A stretch of DNA of 64,000 nt from positions 20,685 through 84,684 of the IMG/VR virus record IMGVR_UViG_3300020548_000009; one strand, written 5' to 3'. The position numbers and the translations under genes are program-made. The notes beneath the pieces were generated by a model that saw nothing but the letters and a program-made list of their open reading frames with translations, was not told where the DNA came from and made no database searches. This stretch comes from a virus. Of the stretch, positions 14,274 to 24,355 are shown piece by piece. Positions within the stretch are counted from its first letter, which is position 1. Every line of letters begins with the position of its first letter.

Positions 14274-17200
14274 TTATCCTATGCAGGTATTGGTCGCTAC
14301 ACACGTAAATCCTGGTTCGCATGGCGGGTCACAGACAGGAGGAGGGCTTACTGGCGGAGTAACAGGAGGTGTCACCGGCGGAGTAACTGGCGGAGTAACT
14401 GGCGGCGTGACCGGCGGAGTAACAGGCGGCGTGACCGGCGGAGTAACAGGCGGCGTGACCGGCGGAGTTACCGGCGGCGTTACCGGGGGAGTGTAGATGC
14501 CGTTACAGTCATTCGGCGCGTTCTGGAATGGCGCAAGGCATTGATTTTCATAACCACAAATTTCGTTAATGTAAAGGAACGTCGTGCATAGTTGACCCTC
14601 ATAGGAAGGTTCCACTGGAGATACTGGGTCAACCGGGGCAACTGGACCAACTGGGTCGACCGGGGATACTGGGTCAACTGGGCTTGGCGAACCAGCGCAC
14701 TCTTCAAGACAATAAATTGTTTCCGTGTTGTCATCATGAACAATGCGGGCAAATAACGTAAGGGTATCTGCGTCCCAAAAGAATCCGATTCTGTCCGTGT
14801 AATCATTTGCTTGATATTGAATTCCTTCTTTCCATACTGCAAGTTTTTCTGTTGTTGCCGGGTTGCCATCAGATGCCCACAACTCAAGTTTTTCCCATGT
14901 CAAAATTGATTTTGAACCAAATGAGTCAATGCTTTCTGGACCATTCAATTTCATTCCTGCCGCGTCATACCCTTGACTGTCCGCCCATCCTTCAGCAGAA
15001 TCAAGGTTTCCAATAAACATATTCCCCAAGAATGTGCCGCCAAGTTGTAGATATCCAGGTTGTATTTCCAGGTCTCCGATTTTTCCTGTTGCTGCAGTCA
15101 TGTAACCAGCATTTGTTACCGAAAATGGAGCATTGCTTATGCTGGCGGAACCGGACCACATGTCTCCATTTGCACCAACGTGGAAAGATGTGGCGTCAAA
15201 ACCACCAATATCAATTGTTGAACCAATAATTTGACCAGCAAAATATCCGTCAACTGTGTAAAGGTCACCAGTCACGGAACTAATTTGAGTTACCAAATCT
15301 CCGGCGTTATTGAATGCTCGGAGTCCTGAAGAATCTATGATAATTCGAGGATTAGATGTAGATGTTTGGAGCGTTGGTGCGGTAAGTGTTCCTTGAACCC
15401 ATGTGCCATTTCGTACTGTTACTGAGTTGAGTTCTGCATCTCCAGATGCTTCAATTGTCCATCCGCTTGTGTCTGCAACATAGTTGTTTGAGCGGATTGC
15501 TCCGTTGAACAAGACCTGAGCGCTTGCCGAAGCGGTGAAGGAAAACGGAGGAGATGGCACGCCGGACTGACCGTTTGTCGTATATGGAAGAATTGTAAAT
15601 TGGTATTCTCGCCCAGGAGCAGCAAGATTCTCAAACACTGCAGAGTTTTTGTCTGCGGCAACCGTGGCCGAGTGACGCTCAACAATTCGAGTTACGTCTC
15701 CGACAGATGCTGTTCCTGTTGGGATGTCTGGGCCTACGTCGTCAAATGTAAAAAAAGTTGCTGACGCACTTGTCAAAAACACAAGAGTTCTGTCAAAGTA
15801 TCCGTCTGTAGTGCCAGTGATATTGATTAAGTCGCCAACATTAAAGCCATGCTGGTCATCGACTTCTGCATAAGCAATATTTCCGTCACGGTAGATGTCG
15901 ACAATTGGATAACTAATTGCTATTCCAACACTGTTTTGCTCTTCTCGGTAAACAATCGCTTCGTAATGAGTAGCGCTTGTGTTGTCTGGGGATTCCCAAG
16001 AGGCAACAACTCTGTTGCTCATCCCAACAACTTCAGCGCCAACAGAAGTTCCTGTTGGCGCCAACGGCTTTGATGATGTGCCGCGAAGCGTAAATGTTGG
16101 TATTTCAGCAGCACCGAGACGCCCGTAGTTTGCTGCGTACTTTAGGTTGCTTGCAATATCCTGAAAGATGTCTCCGAAAGTGACTTCAATTGTTTCGTTG
16201 CCGTTTTCGTCGATAGAAGCACTTATCGCACTGATAATTCGTTCGCTGAATACTCCTGTATCAATTTCCACGAGTACTTTGTCGCCAATGTCAAAGTCTT
16301 CCCACGCGGTCATGCCGTCTCGCTCAGCAAATGATGTGGTTATTTGCAACTTGCCATCGCGAACCTGGCGAACCGCAGAGGCAGTGATATTTGCAACGGC
16401 CGGAGCATCTTCCGACGTATTCTCAATAAACATTTCACGGAAACCGTAAGTTCCTGTGCGGTCAGAGATTTGCCTATCCAGATTGAACCCGTCCGAGCCA
16501 TAAACAACTGTTCGTAGTTCAGAAACTGACGTTCGTGTTTCTACGGTCTCCAGCATTGGAAGACTAAAAATGAGTGCTGCAGAACCACTGGTCATGTCAT
16601 CGCCAAATGGTTCGTCAAACACAATTGTGTCAGTGGTAAACGGCCTTACTGCAACACTGATAACGCCGCTTGGCGAGACATGCCAATCCACGCCAGTATT
16701 TGCGGAAACTTCGTTTATTACATCAAGAAGAGTTCGGCCAACTGCAATGTTGAAGTTTCCTCCATCTCGAACGACTCGCCCTTTCGAGTCTGTTTTACCC
16801 AAAGATGATGTGAGGGTTGCATCAAGAGAAAGTGGCCAGTCAACCGCGTATCCGATTCCTCCACGGCCGTTAAGAGTTTTGATTGCGCCAAAGTCTTCCT
16901 TCTTTGTCGAATACTCATAGCCAGTATCTGCTTCTGTAAAGAGGATGTAAAAGGCAGATATTCCAGTGAACGCACCAAGCGAAACTTCGGTCCAGACAAT
17001 GCTTACTGAGCCAACTTGATTTGATGATGTCAGACCACCATTTGATGTAATAGCAAAAGATTTATACCCATTAGTTGTTCCTTCATTTACGAAGGCTGCG
17101 TTGCCGACTTCAAGGTCTGAGATTGGACTTCCGTCTGCCCTTGCAGTGCGCTGAATAACCCAAGGATTTGAAGAGCCACCAATAGAAACAATCCAATAGA

Positions 17201-17834
17201 CACCGTTATGGGCTTGTGTTGTTTGGTTTTTTACAAGGATGGTGTCGCCGACGACCAGGTCTGTAACGCCATCAATTCCGGAGTTGTTTATAGAACCATT
17301 GGCAGTTGCTGTAAGGCGTGCTCCAGCACCAGCCACATCTGTCTGTGGACCAGATTCATAGGTGGCAGAGAGATTGCCAGTCGTTGCAACTCTTACGTTA
17401 TATGCGTAACCGGGGAACAGTCGGTCAAAAAACTTCGGTCGCTGTGTTGTGCCTGCAGTTGCTCGTGCCTGATTGCTGAAATCCTCTGGAAGGACAATTC
17501 CCCACCCAAGAGCAGAAGCAATGCCGCGCCCACCAATAACAAGCGGCTGACTTACTCCGGCGCGGTCAACTTGCACATCCTCAATAAAAAACGTAAATAC
17601 CGGGTCTCCATCTCTGCGAACTTGCAGAGCGTATGGACCGTCAAGCAAAGAATCTCCACGCTCTGCTTGAAAAGCATCAAAGAATGGGTCTGAAAAATCG
17701 TGCTCCAAAGTTGCTGAGCCAACGTCGTTTAATTGGTCGGATAACTGAATTGACTTCCAGCGCGGCAAATACGCAATTGTTTGGTTTGGGTCGTTTGCTA
17801 GAACAACCCAAACATCCCAGGTTGTTTTAGCCAT
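14274..17834 (-). CDS. Minor tail protein (ReqiPepy6 Gp37-like) with Pro-rich and Cys-rich C-terminus
   Basis: 1186 residues. The N-terminus (WKSIQLSDQLNDVGSATLE, then IEDVQVDRAG and VIGGRGIASALGWGIVLP) matches the Gp37-like tail-tip proteins of actinophage siphoviruses. Internal parts: a module with GDTILVKNQTTQAHNGVYW (shared with two other fibres here), a fibronectin-III-like stretch at about 590-680, and beta-rich fibre segments. The C-terminus carries DPVSPVDPV-type repeats, a Cys-rich stretch, a 12-unit TPPV repeat and a terminal four-Cys segment (CDPPCEPGFTCVATNTC). It overlaps the Dit gene by one base. A role in tail-tip assembly and surface contact is likely. Confidence 0.8.
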   Translation of the reverse strand: MAKTTWDVWVVLANDPNQTIAYLPRWKSIQLSDQLNDVGSATLEHDFSDPFFDAFQAERGDSLLDGPYALQVRRDGDPVFTFFIEDVQVDRAGVSQPLVIGGRGIASALGWGIVLPEDFSNQARATAGTTQRPKFFDRLFPGYAYNVRVATTGNLSATYESGPQTDVAGAGARLTATANGSINNSGIDGVTDLVVGDTILVKNQTTQAHNGVYWIVSIGGSSNPWVIQRTARADGSPISDLEVGNAAFVNEGTTNGYKSFAITSNGGLTSSNQVGSVSIVWTEVSLGAFTGISAFYILFTEADTGYEYSTKKEDFGAIKTLNGRGGIGYAVDWPLSLDATLTSSLGKTDSKGRVVRDGGNFNIAVGRTLLDVINEVSANTGVDWHVSPSGVISVAVRPFTTDTIVFDEPFGDDMTSGSAALIFSLPMLETVETRTSVSELRTVVYGSDGFNLDRQISDRTGTYGFREMFIENTSEDAPAVANITASAVRQVRDGKLQITTSFAERDGMTAWEDFDIGDKVLVEIDTGVFSERIISAISASIDENGNETIEVTFGDIFQDIASNLKYAANYGRLGAAEIPTFTLRGTSSKPLAPTGTSVGAEVVGMSNRVVASWESPDNTSATHYEAIVYREEQNSVGIAISYPIVDIYRDGNIAYAEVDDQHGFNVGDLINITGTTDGYFDRTLVFLTSASATFFTFDDVGPDIPTGTASVGDVTRIVERHSATVAADKNSAVFENLAAPGREYQFTILPYTTNGQSGVPSPPFSFTASASAQVLFNGAIRSNNYVADTSGWTIEASGDAELNSVTVRNGTWVQGTLTAPTLQTSTSNPRIIIDSSGLRAFNNAGDLVTQISSVTGDLYTVDGYFAGQIIGSTIDIGGFDATSFHVGANGDMWSGSASISNAPFSVTNAGYMTAATGKIGDLEIQPGYLQLGGTFLGNMFIGNLDSAEGWADSQGYDAAGMKLNGPESIDSFGSKSILTWEKLELWASDGNPATTEKLAVWKEGIQYQANDYTDRIGFFWDADTLTLFARIVHDDNTETIYCLEECAGSPSPVDPVSPVDPVGPVAPVDPVSPVEPSYEGQLCTTFLYINEICGYENQCLAPFQNAPNDCNGIYTPPVTPPVTPPVTPPVTPPVTPPVTPPVTPPVTPPVTPPVTPPVTPPVSPPPVCDPPCEPGFTCVATNTCIG
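14350..14493. repeat. 12-bp tandem repeat encoding TPPV
   Basis: Twelve units of 12 bp (ACTGGCGGAGTA and variants on the plus strand), inside and in frame with the tail protein, where they encode Thr-Pro-Pro-Val on the minus strand. Third bases vary between units (GGAGTA against GGCGTG), with some alternation, so the array is not a very recent expansion. It is a coding minisatellite, not CRISPR or an origin iteron. Confidence 0.9.
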
Positions 17835-18706
17835 TAGTAATAGGCCTTCCGATAGGAAATTGTCACTGTTCCGGACCCGGATGTGCGGCTACATGAAATC
17901 GTGTTGCTTAATGGGAATATCTCAAACCATGATTGACGAGCGCCAGCACGATACAAATTGGCAATATCATTAACGTTATTTTTCTTTAGCGTCAAAGCGT
18001 CAGTATCAATAACAACAGATTGTCCAGTTGGTATTGTGCCGTTGTAACCAATTGCTGTTTGACTCGAAGCGTAGGTTTCGTTAACAAGGCGAGGATTGGT
18101 CAGATTGTTAGTGGAAGTAAAAGTAATTGTCATATAGGTAATCGGCGCAGTGCCTACTGCGCTCGCGGACATCGGAACCGCAACCGGAGTGGTGGAGAAG
18201 TTTGCAGATGCTGAAGTGCTTGTAAGGGCAAACCATCTTGGGTCAGGAAACTGAACATCAACTGTAAATTCAGTTACGTTCAAGTCACGATGGTCCGAAA
18301 CAGTTACTGCGCCAACAACTTCACCGTAAGCAACTCGCGAAGAATAATTCAAAGGGTTGTCTGGATTGATGCGAACATGGGTGACCGTAAGAAGTTCAGG
18401 CATTTCGTTAAGCAGATTAAAAACCGTGTCGTAGTTTTCGTTGAACTGTGAGCGTCGTCCAGCCTCAGTCGCTGCGACCGAGCCGCTTACTGGGTCATTG
18501 TCACTAACCCAAATGGTCCATGTTTCTGTACGTGTGTCAAGCCGTTTTTCACGCCATTGTGTTCCGTGAATAATGGCCGAGCCAACATTTTCTCCCTTTT
18601 TAGCGGGAATGCCGCGCTCAACACTTGAAAGCATGTAGCCGTGAGTGGCAAGTTCTACCCCATTGACGTCGTACCACTCAAGAACATTTGGAAGCGCTGT
18701 AGACAC
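17834..18706 (-). CDS. Distal tail protein (Dit-like)
   Basis: 290 residues between the tape measure and the Gp37-like protein, the usual place of Dit. It has the N-terminal ring-domain look (EWYDVNGVELATHGYMLSS), the conserved DPRWFAL near residue 165, and a C-terminal galectin-like beta domain (about 180-290). Dit forms the hexameric hub linking the tail tube to the tip. It starts 5 bases after the tape-measure stop. Confidence 0.75.
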   Translation of the reverse strand: MSTALPNVLEWYDVNGVELATHGYMLSSVERGIPAKKGENVGSAIIHGTQWREKRLDTRTETWTIWVSDNDPVSGSVAATEAGRRSQFNENYDTVFNLLNEMPELLTVTHVRINPDNPLNYSSRVAYGEVVGAVTVSDHRDLNVTEFTVDVQFPDPRWFALTSTSASANFSTTPVAVPMSASAVGTAPITYMTITFTSTNNLTNPRLVNETYASSQTAIGYNGTIPTGQSVVIDTDALTLKKNNVNDIANLYRAGARQSWFEIFPLSNTISCSRTSGSGTVTISYRKAYY

Positions 18707-18711
18707 CTATA

Positions 18712-21700
18712 TCACCCGAACAATCCACTGTTTGCCAGAACCTTCATGCGGCGGGTGATTGAATCTTCCGCTGCTGCAGGTACTGGGTTATTGACCGTGA
18801 CAATAATAGGCTGGCCAGACGACGTCTGTGGTGTCGCTGTTTGACGTTGTGTGTTTCTGGTGTATCGCTCAAGAGCGGAATTCGTGACGATTGTTCCGGA
18901 AACCTTTGGAATAAACATTTCCGGGCCACGCTCCCCAACAACATATGGCATTTCACCGGAAACAGGCCCACCAACAGCCCTAAAGCCCGCAAGATACTTA
19001 TTCCATTCACTATTCAAAATGCTCTTGTATCGAGTATCGAACGCCCCAGAGGCAACCAACTGGTTCCGGAACTCTTGGCCGCCTCCTGCATACTGGCCGC
19101 CAAAACTTGCCAATGTGGCGTTCTCGACCGACTTCTTATTTGCACTCAGCCATTGCGAATATGTCATCGGCTTTGTGCCAAGTCCGCTTTGTGATGAGTC
19201 TGGGTTTATCCCGCCACCGCCGCCGCCATCAACGATTGCAGTAACTGGAATTCGCAAAACAAGTGGCGACTTGGCAAATGATTCGTTCGCCGAAAACTGG
19301 ATTGCCTTAAAAATTGCTGGACCCAATGAGTTAAGGTCCTTCCACATTTGACTGTCTTTATTGAGGAGCCCGGCAGCAAGATTTTTAAATTCAGCCCCAA
19401 TGCCGGCGGTCAGTGTATTGAGATTTCCACCAGCCTTTACAATCTTTGCAAATACTCCGTCTGGACCGTCAAGAGTTGTGTTGAATGCTTGACCAGTTAC
19501 TTCAATATTGTTACCAAGAGTAGAAACATAACCGCCAACAGTTGACACATAGCCACCGTATGTGCCAACTTGGGTTCCAAGGGTGGTTAGGTTGGTTGTG
19601 CCAACTTGCAACTTGCCACTAGCAATTCCAGTCGCTGTTGCCAAATTGTTATAAACAGTCTCAAGTTCTTTATGATTTGCGTAAAGTTCTGCTGCTGCTT
19701 CTTGTACTCCTTGGTAAGCGGAAAGGACGTTTACCGTTGCATCAGCAAGATTAAGTTGTTTGTTTTCAACATCAACAGATGCATCGATGAACTTGTTTTG
19801 CGAATCAATAACTGTGTCGTTTACCTCGGATGCTGCTGCACGCGCTTCAAATAGGGCGATTTCTGCATCTACAAGTTGGACATATGATGCGCGCCCCATT
19901 GCATAGTCGCGTGAGACACGTTCAAATTCCAATTGCAATTCATCAAGTTGTGCTTGTTCGTACCCTGTTACTTGTGCGCCTCCACCAACGCCAAAGCGCG
20001 TTTCCGCATACTGCTGTTCACGAGCGGCTCGTTTTCTGCGGTCATCAAGCGCTCGCTGCATGTTGATGAGTTTTGCCAAGTCGGCTTGAGCCTTGCGGAA
20101 GTTTAACTGCGACTTGATATAACCAGAAAGTGAGCCAATAATGTCCTTCATTCGACCCATTACTGCTTTTACGTAATCTGTGGCGGGTGTTTCGACATTG
20201 TCTTTTTGCTCAAGGAACTTTTTGAAGAAAGCGCCAGCACCCCTATAGCCACCCTTCTTGTATGCGTTCATAATGGCATTTTGCATTGACTTCTCAATTA
20301 CACGACCAGAACGACCAGCCATTTCTGCCTGGAATCCAACAGCGACACCTTCTGCGGACGGTGTACCAACTTCTTTTGCCATTACCGTTGACGGGCTCTT
20401 GATGCCGAGGCGGCGCTTCAGACGAGCAATTACATCATCGCCAACAGCGTCAATCGCTTGCGAAACATATGGTCGACCATTTTCAATACCCATGGCAAAT
20501 CCAGCCATGAGGTCATTGCCGACTTGTTGCATTTCCTTGCCTTGTGCATCTTTTGCGCCAAAAAGAGTTTTAATTATGTCCGGCATGATTCCATCACTGC
20601 TCGTACCAAATTGATGCATTTCCAAGAACTTAGTAATGTCCACTTCGCTCAATCCGGCTGCCATTCCGTCCCCAACGATTCGAGCAATTCCTTCGCCTAG
20701 CGCACGTGTTGCTCCAGCCTCGTCTCCAGCAAGTGCAAATTGATTTACGACCTCAAGAACACTGTCCATTGCATCAAGAAGGCCTTCTTGGGCCTTGTCG
20801 GCGTTAACACTTCCGGAGAACAGGTCGCCACCGGCTTTCGATGCATCCTCCCTGAAGTTACGCATAGAATCACGGAAGTCAATTTGTGCTTCTGTCATTC
20901 CTCTCGTGACACCCATAAGGGCTTCTTGGCCTCGTTGGAAATTCTTAAGTGCTGCTTGCGCTGCATCAAAATCATCAACCAGACCCTGTATTTCAGGATG
21001 CAAGCCTTCAGAGAAACGGTCGCCAAGAGCAGTTACCGCAGTATCAAGGCTGTAAACGCTGCGCACAACCTCCTCTGATTTAACGCTCATTTCCCCAAGG
21101 GCATCAACTAAAACTTTTGCCGATGCGGCAGCACCTTTTGCGCCAGATGGGATAGCCCTCATTCGGTCTCGAAGAACCTCTAATATTTCAAGTGCGCGCT
21201 GTCCCTCAACACCAAATGTATTTTCAATAAACTTAATGGCAGCAGTTTCATTTGCAGTCTTTAGAAAAACATCCCTAAAGTTTCCGGCCGATTCGCCAAC
21301 AAGTTCAAAATCTCCAGTCAGACCCTTAAGTGCTGGACCAACGATTTGAGAAATAACTTCTGCTTGAGTATTTGAGGATGTTCCAGCAGATTCAAAATAT
21401 GCTTGCCACTTTCTAATATTTGCAACAAGCGGGTTGAGTTGTCCAGTATTTTGAATTGTGTCAGTAAATGCTTGACCGTACGCACCAAGCGCTTCTTTGC
21501 TTCGGTACGCATGTTCTTCCATTTCTGTGTCGGTAACTTTTTTAATAAATGTTTCGAGTCCATCGCCAGCCTTAATTGATTCGCTGGAAATTACATCTGC
21601 CCCACTTGCCACAGCAGATGCAAGAGCCTGAAATGTCTCCGCATTGGTAAGTGGGTCACCAAATGCTTCGTTGTAGTCAACACTTGCGCCAAGTTCTCTA

Positions 21701-23628
21701 AAGGCTTTTGCAACATCTGGTCGCACCGAAAGCATCAGGGCAACAAAAGTGTCTTTAAATTCTTTTGTATTTCCGGCAAATGCGGTATCAAGCATTGACT
21801 GGATATATAGCGCTCCTGCTTGTGCGCCCTGCTTTGTGACCATGCTCTTAAAATCAGGAATGAGGTCTGGCGACTGTTCTTCAATTTCTTCCCTCATTCG
21901 CTTAACAGCCGCCATTGCATCGGCGTTATCCGTATTAATTGTTACGTCAAATACAAGATTTGACCTTCCGTATTTAACGGCTTCGTCTAGCAACGTGTTT
22001 AGTTTTCCAACACTTCCCGCAAGAGAGTCAGCGCCTTCCTTACCACTATTGAACATTCCAGCAATAAACTTGAAACCCTCAAACAACAACAAGCCAATTG
22101 TTAGAACTGGGATGATATAAGCCATTGATTTAGTCAAGAAATTCATGGAGAGGGCAACCATTCTGATTGAGCCTGCCAAAAATCCGTTTGCCGCAGTCCA
22201 TGCACCGATTGACTTTGTTACTGTTCCTGTAGCCGTACTAGCAGTCATTGTTGCTGTTGTGTATTTTGTAATCGCGCCAGTTGTTGCGTTGTATCTAAAT
22301 TGAGTTCCGAACAATGTAATATTTAAGTTTGAGCCCAAGCGAATGAGTGCCGACATTGTTTTCATAACTGTTGCAAGTGCAGCAACAGCGATTACCGCAC
22401 CAGCGGCAACACGAGCAAATCCCCTACCAAATCCAGTTCCCAAAAATGCGCCAAAAGTTTTGGTTATCGCGGTTCCAAGTTTTAACAACGATGTTATGAC
22501 TGGCTTTAAGCCTTCGCCAAGTTTAATTAACATTGTCTGTTGTTCCGCCATCGCCTTATTAAATTGCGCATCTGTTGTATTCGCGTAAGCAGAAAATGCA
22601 TAATCCAAGTCTCCAGTGGCAGATTGCATGCGCTCGAAGATTTGTGCATTTTCTTCTGCGGCAGGACCAACCAAAGAAAGCACTGCCGTAAGGGCTCGTA
22701 CGTTTCCGAATACTTTTGTAAAGTCCGCAGCGTTTTCAATGCCGCCAAGTTGGTCTCGCAATTCAATCAGGGCCGGAAATAAACCTTTTTCTTGGATATT
22801 CTTGCGAATTTCGTCTGCGTTAGTTCCAACACCAGCAAGAACTTCTTGCGCTTGCTTTGATGGCTTTAGCAACTGAGACAATGTTTGACGAACATAAATA
22901 GCAGCAGTTCCAGCGGACAAACCACCTCGCGAAAGAGCGGCGATTGCAGCAGATACGTCTTCAAATGATGCGCCGTATGCCGCGGCAACTGGCAAAACCT
23001 TACCGAGTGCCGGAGCAAACGTATCTGCTTCCGCCTTACCTTCACGTACAGTTGCAACAAGAATGTCAGTGGCTTTTGCCGCTGAGTAATTTTCTTGTCC
23101 GTATGCATTCAATGTAGAAGTGACGGCGTCGGCAACAGTGTTAGTTGTTCCCAGACCAGCAGCGGCCGCCTTTGCTGAAGCCTCAAGTACTTCAAGCGCA
23201 GTGCTTGCCTCTTTAATACCGGCAGAAGTGATGTAGTAAAGAGCGTCAGCGAGTTCCAATGGTGCTCTGGTTGTTTCTCCGGCAAGAGAAAGAACCTTTT
23301 CTCGCATCGTGTCAATGCTGTCACCACCAACGACGACCAAGCCCCTAATGCGGGAAAATGCCAACTCAAACTGTCTCTGCATTTGAATTGCCTGTTTGCC
23401 GGCATTCATAAATGCACCAACAACCGTGTACTTCATCAGGGTCGCTGTCATTCGCATTGCATCGCCAAGAGTTCTGGTGGATATTGAACTGGCAGCAAGC
23501 GACTTGCTCATTGAGCCGCCAGCGCGCGTGACGGCGCTCATTCCGCGCGCAGCAGCATTTACACCAGTGGTGGTGATGCGCACCTGTACGTTAAGTGGGC
23601 TTACCCCACCAGTTCCTGCCGCGGCCAT
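18712..23628 (-). CDS. Tape measure protein
   Basis: 1638 residues, the longest gene of the tail module apart from the fibre. The TP901-type core is visible at about 100-300 (LADALYYITSAGIKEAST, AALSRGGLSAGTAAI). A hydrophobic segment lies near 500-525 (MAYIIPVLTIGLLLF), and long Gln/Ala/Glu-rich helices follow at about 1170-1450. The C-terminus GGPVSGEMPYVVGERGPEMF is typical of tape measures. It sets tail length; at about 0.15 nm per residue the tail would be near 240 nm, a rough estimate. The upstream neighbours are the frameshifted chaperones, as in other siphoviruses. Confidence 0.95.
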   Translation of the reverse strand: MAAAGTGGVSPLNVQVRITTTGVNAAARGMSAVTRAGGSMSKSLAASSISTRTLGDAMRMTATLMKYTVVGAFMNAGKQAIQMQRQFELAFSRIRGLVVVGGDSIDTMREKVLSLAGETTRAPLELADALYYITSAGIKEASTALEVLEASAKAAAAGLGTTNTVADAVTSTLNAYGQENYSAAKATDILVATVREGKAEADTFAPALGKVLPVAAAYGASFEDVSAAIAALSRGGLSAGTAAIYVRQTLSQLLKPSKQAQEVLAGVGTNADEIRKNIQEKGLFPALIELRDQLGGIENAADFTKVFGNVRALTAVLSLVGPAAEENAQIFERMQSATGDLDYAFSAYANTTDAQFNKAMAEQQTMLIKLGEGLKPVITSLLKLGTAITKTFGAFLGTGFGRGFARVAAGAVIAVAALATVMKTMSALIRLGSNLNITLFGTQFRYNATTGAITKYTTATMTASTATGTVTKSIGAWTAANGFLAGSIRMVALSMNFLTKSMAYIIPVLTIGLLLFEGFKFIAGMFNSGKEGADSLAGSVGKLNTLLDEAVKYGRSNLVFDVTINTDNADAMAAVKRMREEIEEQSPDLIPDFKSMVTKQGAQAGALYIQSMLDTAFAGNTKEFKDTFVALMLSVRPDVAKAFRELGASVDYNEAFGDPLTNAETFQALASAVASGADVISSESIKAGDGLETFIKKVTDTEMEEHAYRSKEALGAYGQAFTDTIQNTGQLNPLVANIRKWQAYFESAGTSSNTQAEVISQIVGPALKGLTGDFELVGESAGNFRDVFLKTANETAAIKFIENTFGVEGQRALEILEVLRDRMRAIPSGAKGAAASAKVLVDALGEMSVKSEEVVRSVYSLDTAVTALGDRFSEGLHPEIQGLVDDFDAAQAALKNFQRGQEALMGVTRGMTEAQIDFRDSMRNFREDASKAGGDLFSGSVNADKAQEGLLDAMDSVLEVVNQFALAGDEAGATRALGEGIARIVGDGMAAGLSEVDITKFLEMHQFGTSSDGIMPDIIKTLFGAKDAQGKEMQQVGNDLMAGFAMGIENGRPYVSQAIDAVGDDVIARLKRRLGIKSPSTVMAKEVGTPSAEGVAVGFQAEMAGRSGRVIEKSMQNAIMNAYKKGGYRGAGAFFKKFLEQKDNVETPATDYVKAVMGRMKDIIGSLSGYIKSQLNFRKAQADLAKLINMQRALDDRRKRAAREQQYAETRFGVGGGAQVTGYEQAQLDELQLEFERVSRDYAMGRASYVQLVDAEIALFEARAAASEVNDTVIDSQNKFIDASVDVENKQLNLADATVNVLSAYQGVQEAAAELYANHKELETVYNNLATATGIASGKLQVGTTNLTTLGTQVGTYGGYVSTVGGYVSTLGNNIEVTGQAFNTTLDGPDGVFAKIVKAGGNLNTLTAGIGAEFKNLAAGLLNKDSQMWKDLNSLGPAIFKAIQFSANESFAKSPLVLRIPVTAIVDGGGGGGINPDSSQSGLGTKPMTYSQWLSANKKSVENATLASFGGQYAGGGQEFRNQLVASGAFDTRYKSILNSEWNKYLAGFRAVGGPVSGEMPYVVGERGPEMFIPKVSGTIVTNSALERYTRNTQRQTATPQTSSGQPIIVTVNNPVPAAAEDSITRRMKVLANSGLFG

Positions 23629-23676
23629 ATAAATATTTTCGCACAGGCTGTGGAAATGTCAAATTTGCGAAAAGCC

Positions 23677-23982
23677 TTACTTTTCTATCTTTAGCCCCAT
23701 CTGAGCAGCAAAGGACATAAGTTGTTCTTGTCCTGCTCGCTGCTTCATCCAGCCACGCGCTTCAAAAACTACGCCCAACTGGGCCGGACTTAGTTCCCAG
23801 AATTCTTCGAGCGGCTGGCCCGTTTGGGCCCAGAGTCCGAGCCACTGTTTCCAGTCTGCAAATCCGGTAGTGCTTGGGCCAGACTTTCTGCCAGACGCTT
23901 TTTGTTTTCTTCGGCGAGTGCGATTGTCTGAGTGAGCATTCGACTCGCCACGATAGGGTCCACGCCATTGGCAATTGACCAC
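23677..23982 (-). CDS. Tail assembly chaperone, -1 frameshift extension (GT-type)
   Basis: This frame overlaps the end of the upstream chaperone and continues past its stop to 23677. The meaningful part begins around the shift site (ADWKQWLGLWAQTGQPLEEF, then GVVFEARGW), which looks like a real helical domain, while residues upstream of it look like noise. There is no good start of its own. By analogy with lambda G/GT and most siphoviruses, it is made by a -1 slip, probably at the AAAAAG run in GAAAACAAAAAGCG (about 23905-23915). The heptamer C-AAA-AAG is not a classic X-XXY-YYZ site. The resulting fusion would bind the tape measure. Confidence 0.75.
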   Translation of the reverse strand: MVNCQWRGPYRGESNAHSDNRTRRRKQKASGRKSGPSTTGFADWKQWLGLWAQTGQPLEEFWELSPAQLGVVFEARGWMKQRAGQEQLMSFAAQMGLKIEK

Positions 23983-24335
23983 GCCGTTCCAATCACGTTT
24001 GAGTAGCCGACAATTTCTCCATCAAGCATTGCTTCGCCAACATCGTAAATTGAGCGCTTCAGAACGAATGCAAGTGTCTGCCTGAGTGTTGTGTATGGCT
24101 TTTGCTCAAGTGTTTCTTGCCATTTTTCAAGATTGCCGAAAAATTCTTCAATGTCAGAAATTGAATTGTTTGTGAATCTGACGTGAATCGTTTCGGTGAT
24201 TGGCTCACCTTCTTCTGTCGTCAGGCGACCCCAATCTTCTTCGGAAGGTCCGGTTTTTGTTGTTTTTACAAAAAGGCAAGGGACGCCTTTGTTCTTGAGT
24301 ACTAGCGGTGTATAGTCCATGCACACAGCATACAT
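23790..24335 (-). CDS. Tail assembly chaperone (G-type)
   Basis: 181 residues, between major tail protein and tape measure. It is helical after an N-terminal beta part (TETIHVRFTNNSISDIEEFF), with the C-terminus turning low-complexity (SGSDSGPKRASRSKNSGN) once past the presumed slip site, as expected for a frame-0 tail of a shifted gene. ATG 24320 is an alternative start, 15 bases in; neither has a clear ribosome site. It lies downstream of a strong hairpin, so it is probably expressed less than the major tail protein. Confidence 0.8.
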   Translation of the reverse strand: MYAVCMDYTPLVLKNKGVPCLFVKTTKTGPSEEDWGRLTTEEGEPITETIHVRFTNNSISDIEEFFGNLEKWQETLEQKPYTTLRQTLAFVLKRSIYDVGEAMLDGEIVGYSNVIGTAWSIANGVDPIVASRMLTQTIALAEENKKRLAESLAQALPDLQTGNSGSDSGPKRASRSKNSGN

Positions 24336-24355
24336 ACATAGTCATAAACGCGCAA

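Noticed and set aside
14350-14493. Possible CRISPR or origin iterons at the 12-bp repeats
   Set aside because: Units are contiguous without spacers and stay in frame with a coding sequence, so they are coding repeats. The same holds for 44308-44439.
14281-14496. Plus-strand frame encoding repeated TGGV
   Set aside because: It is the complement of the TPPV-coding repeat in the tail protein; no ribosome site and no independent support.
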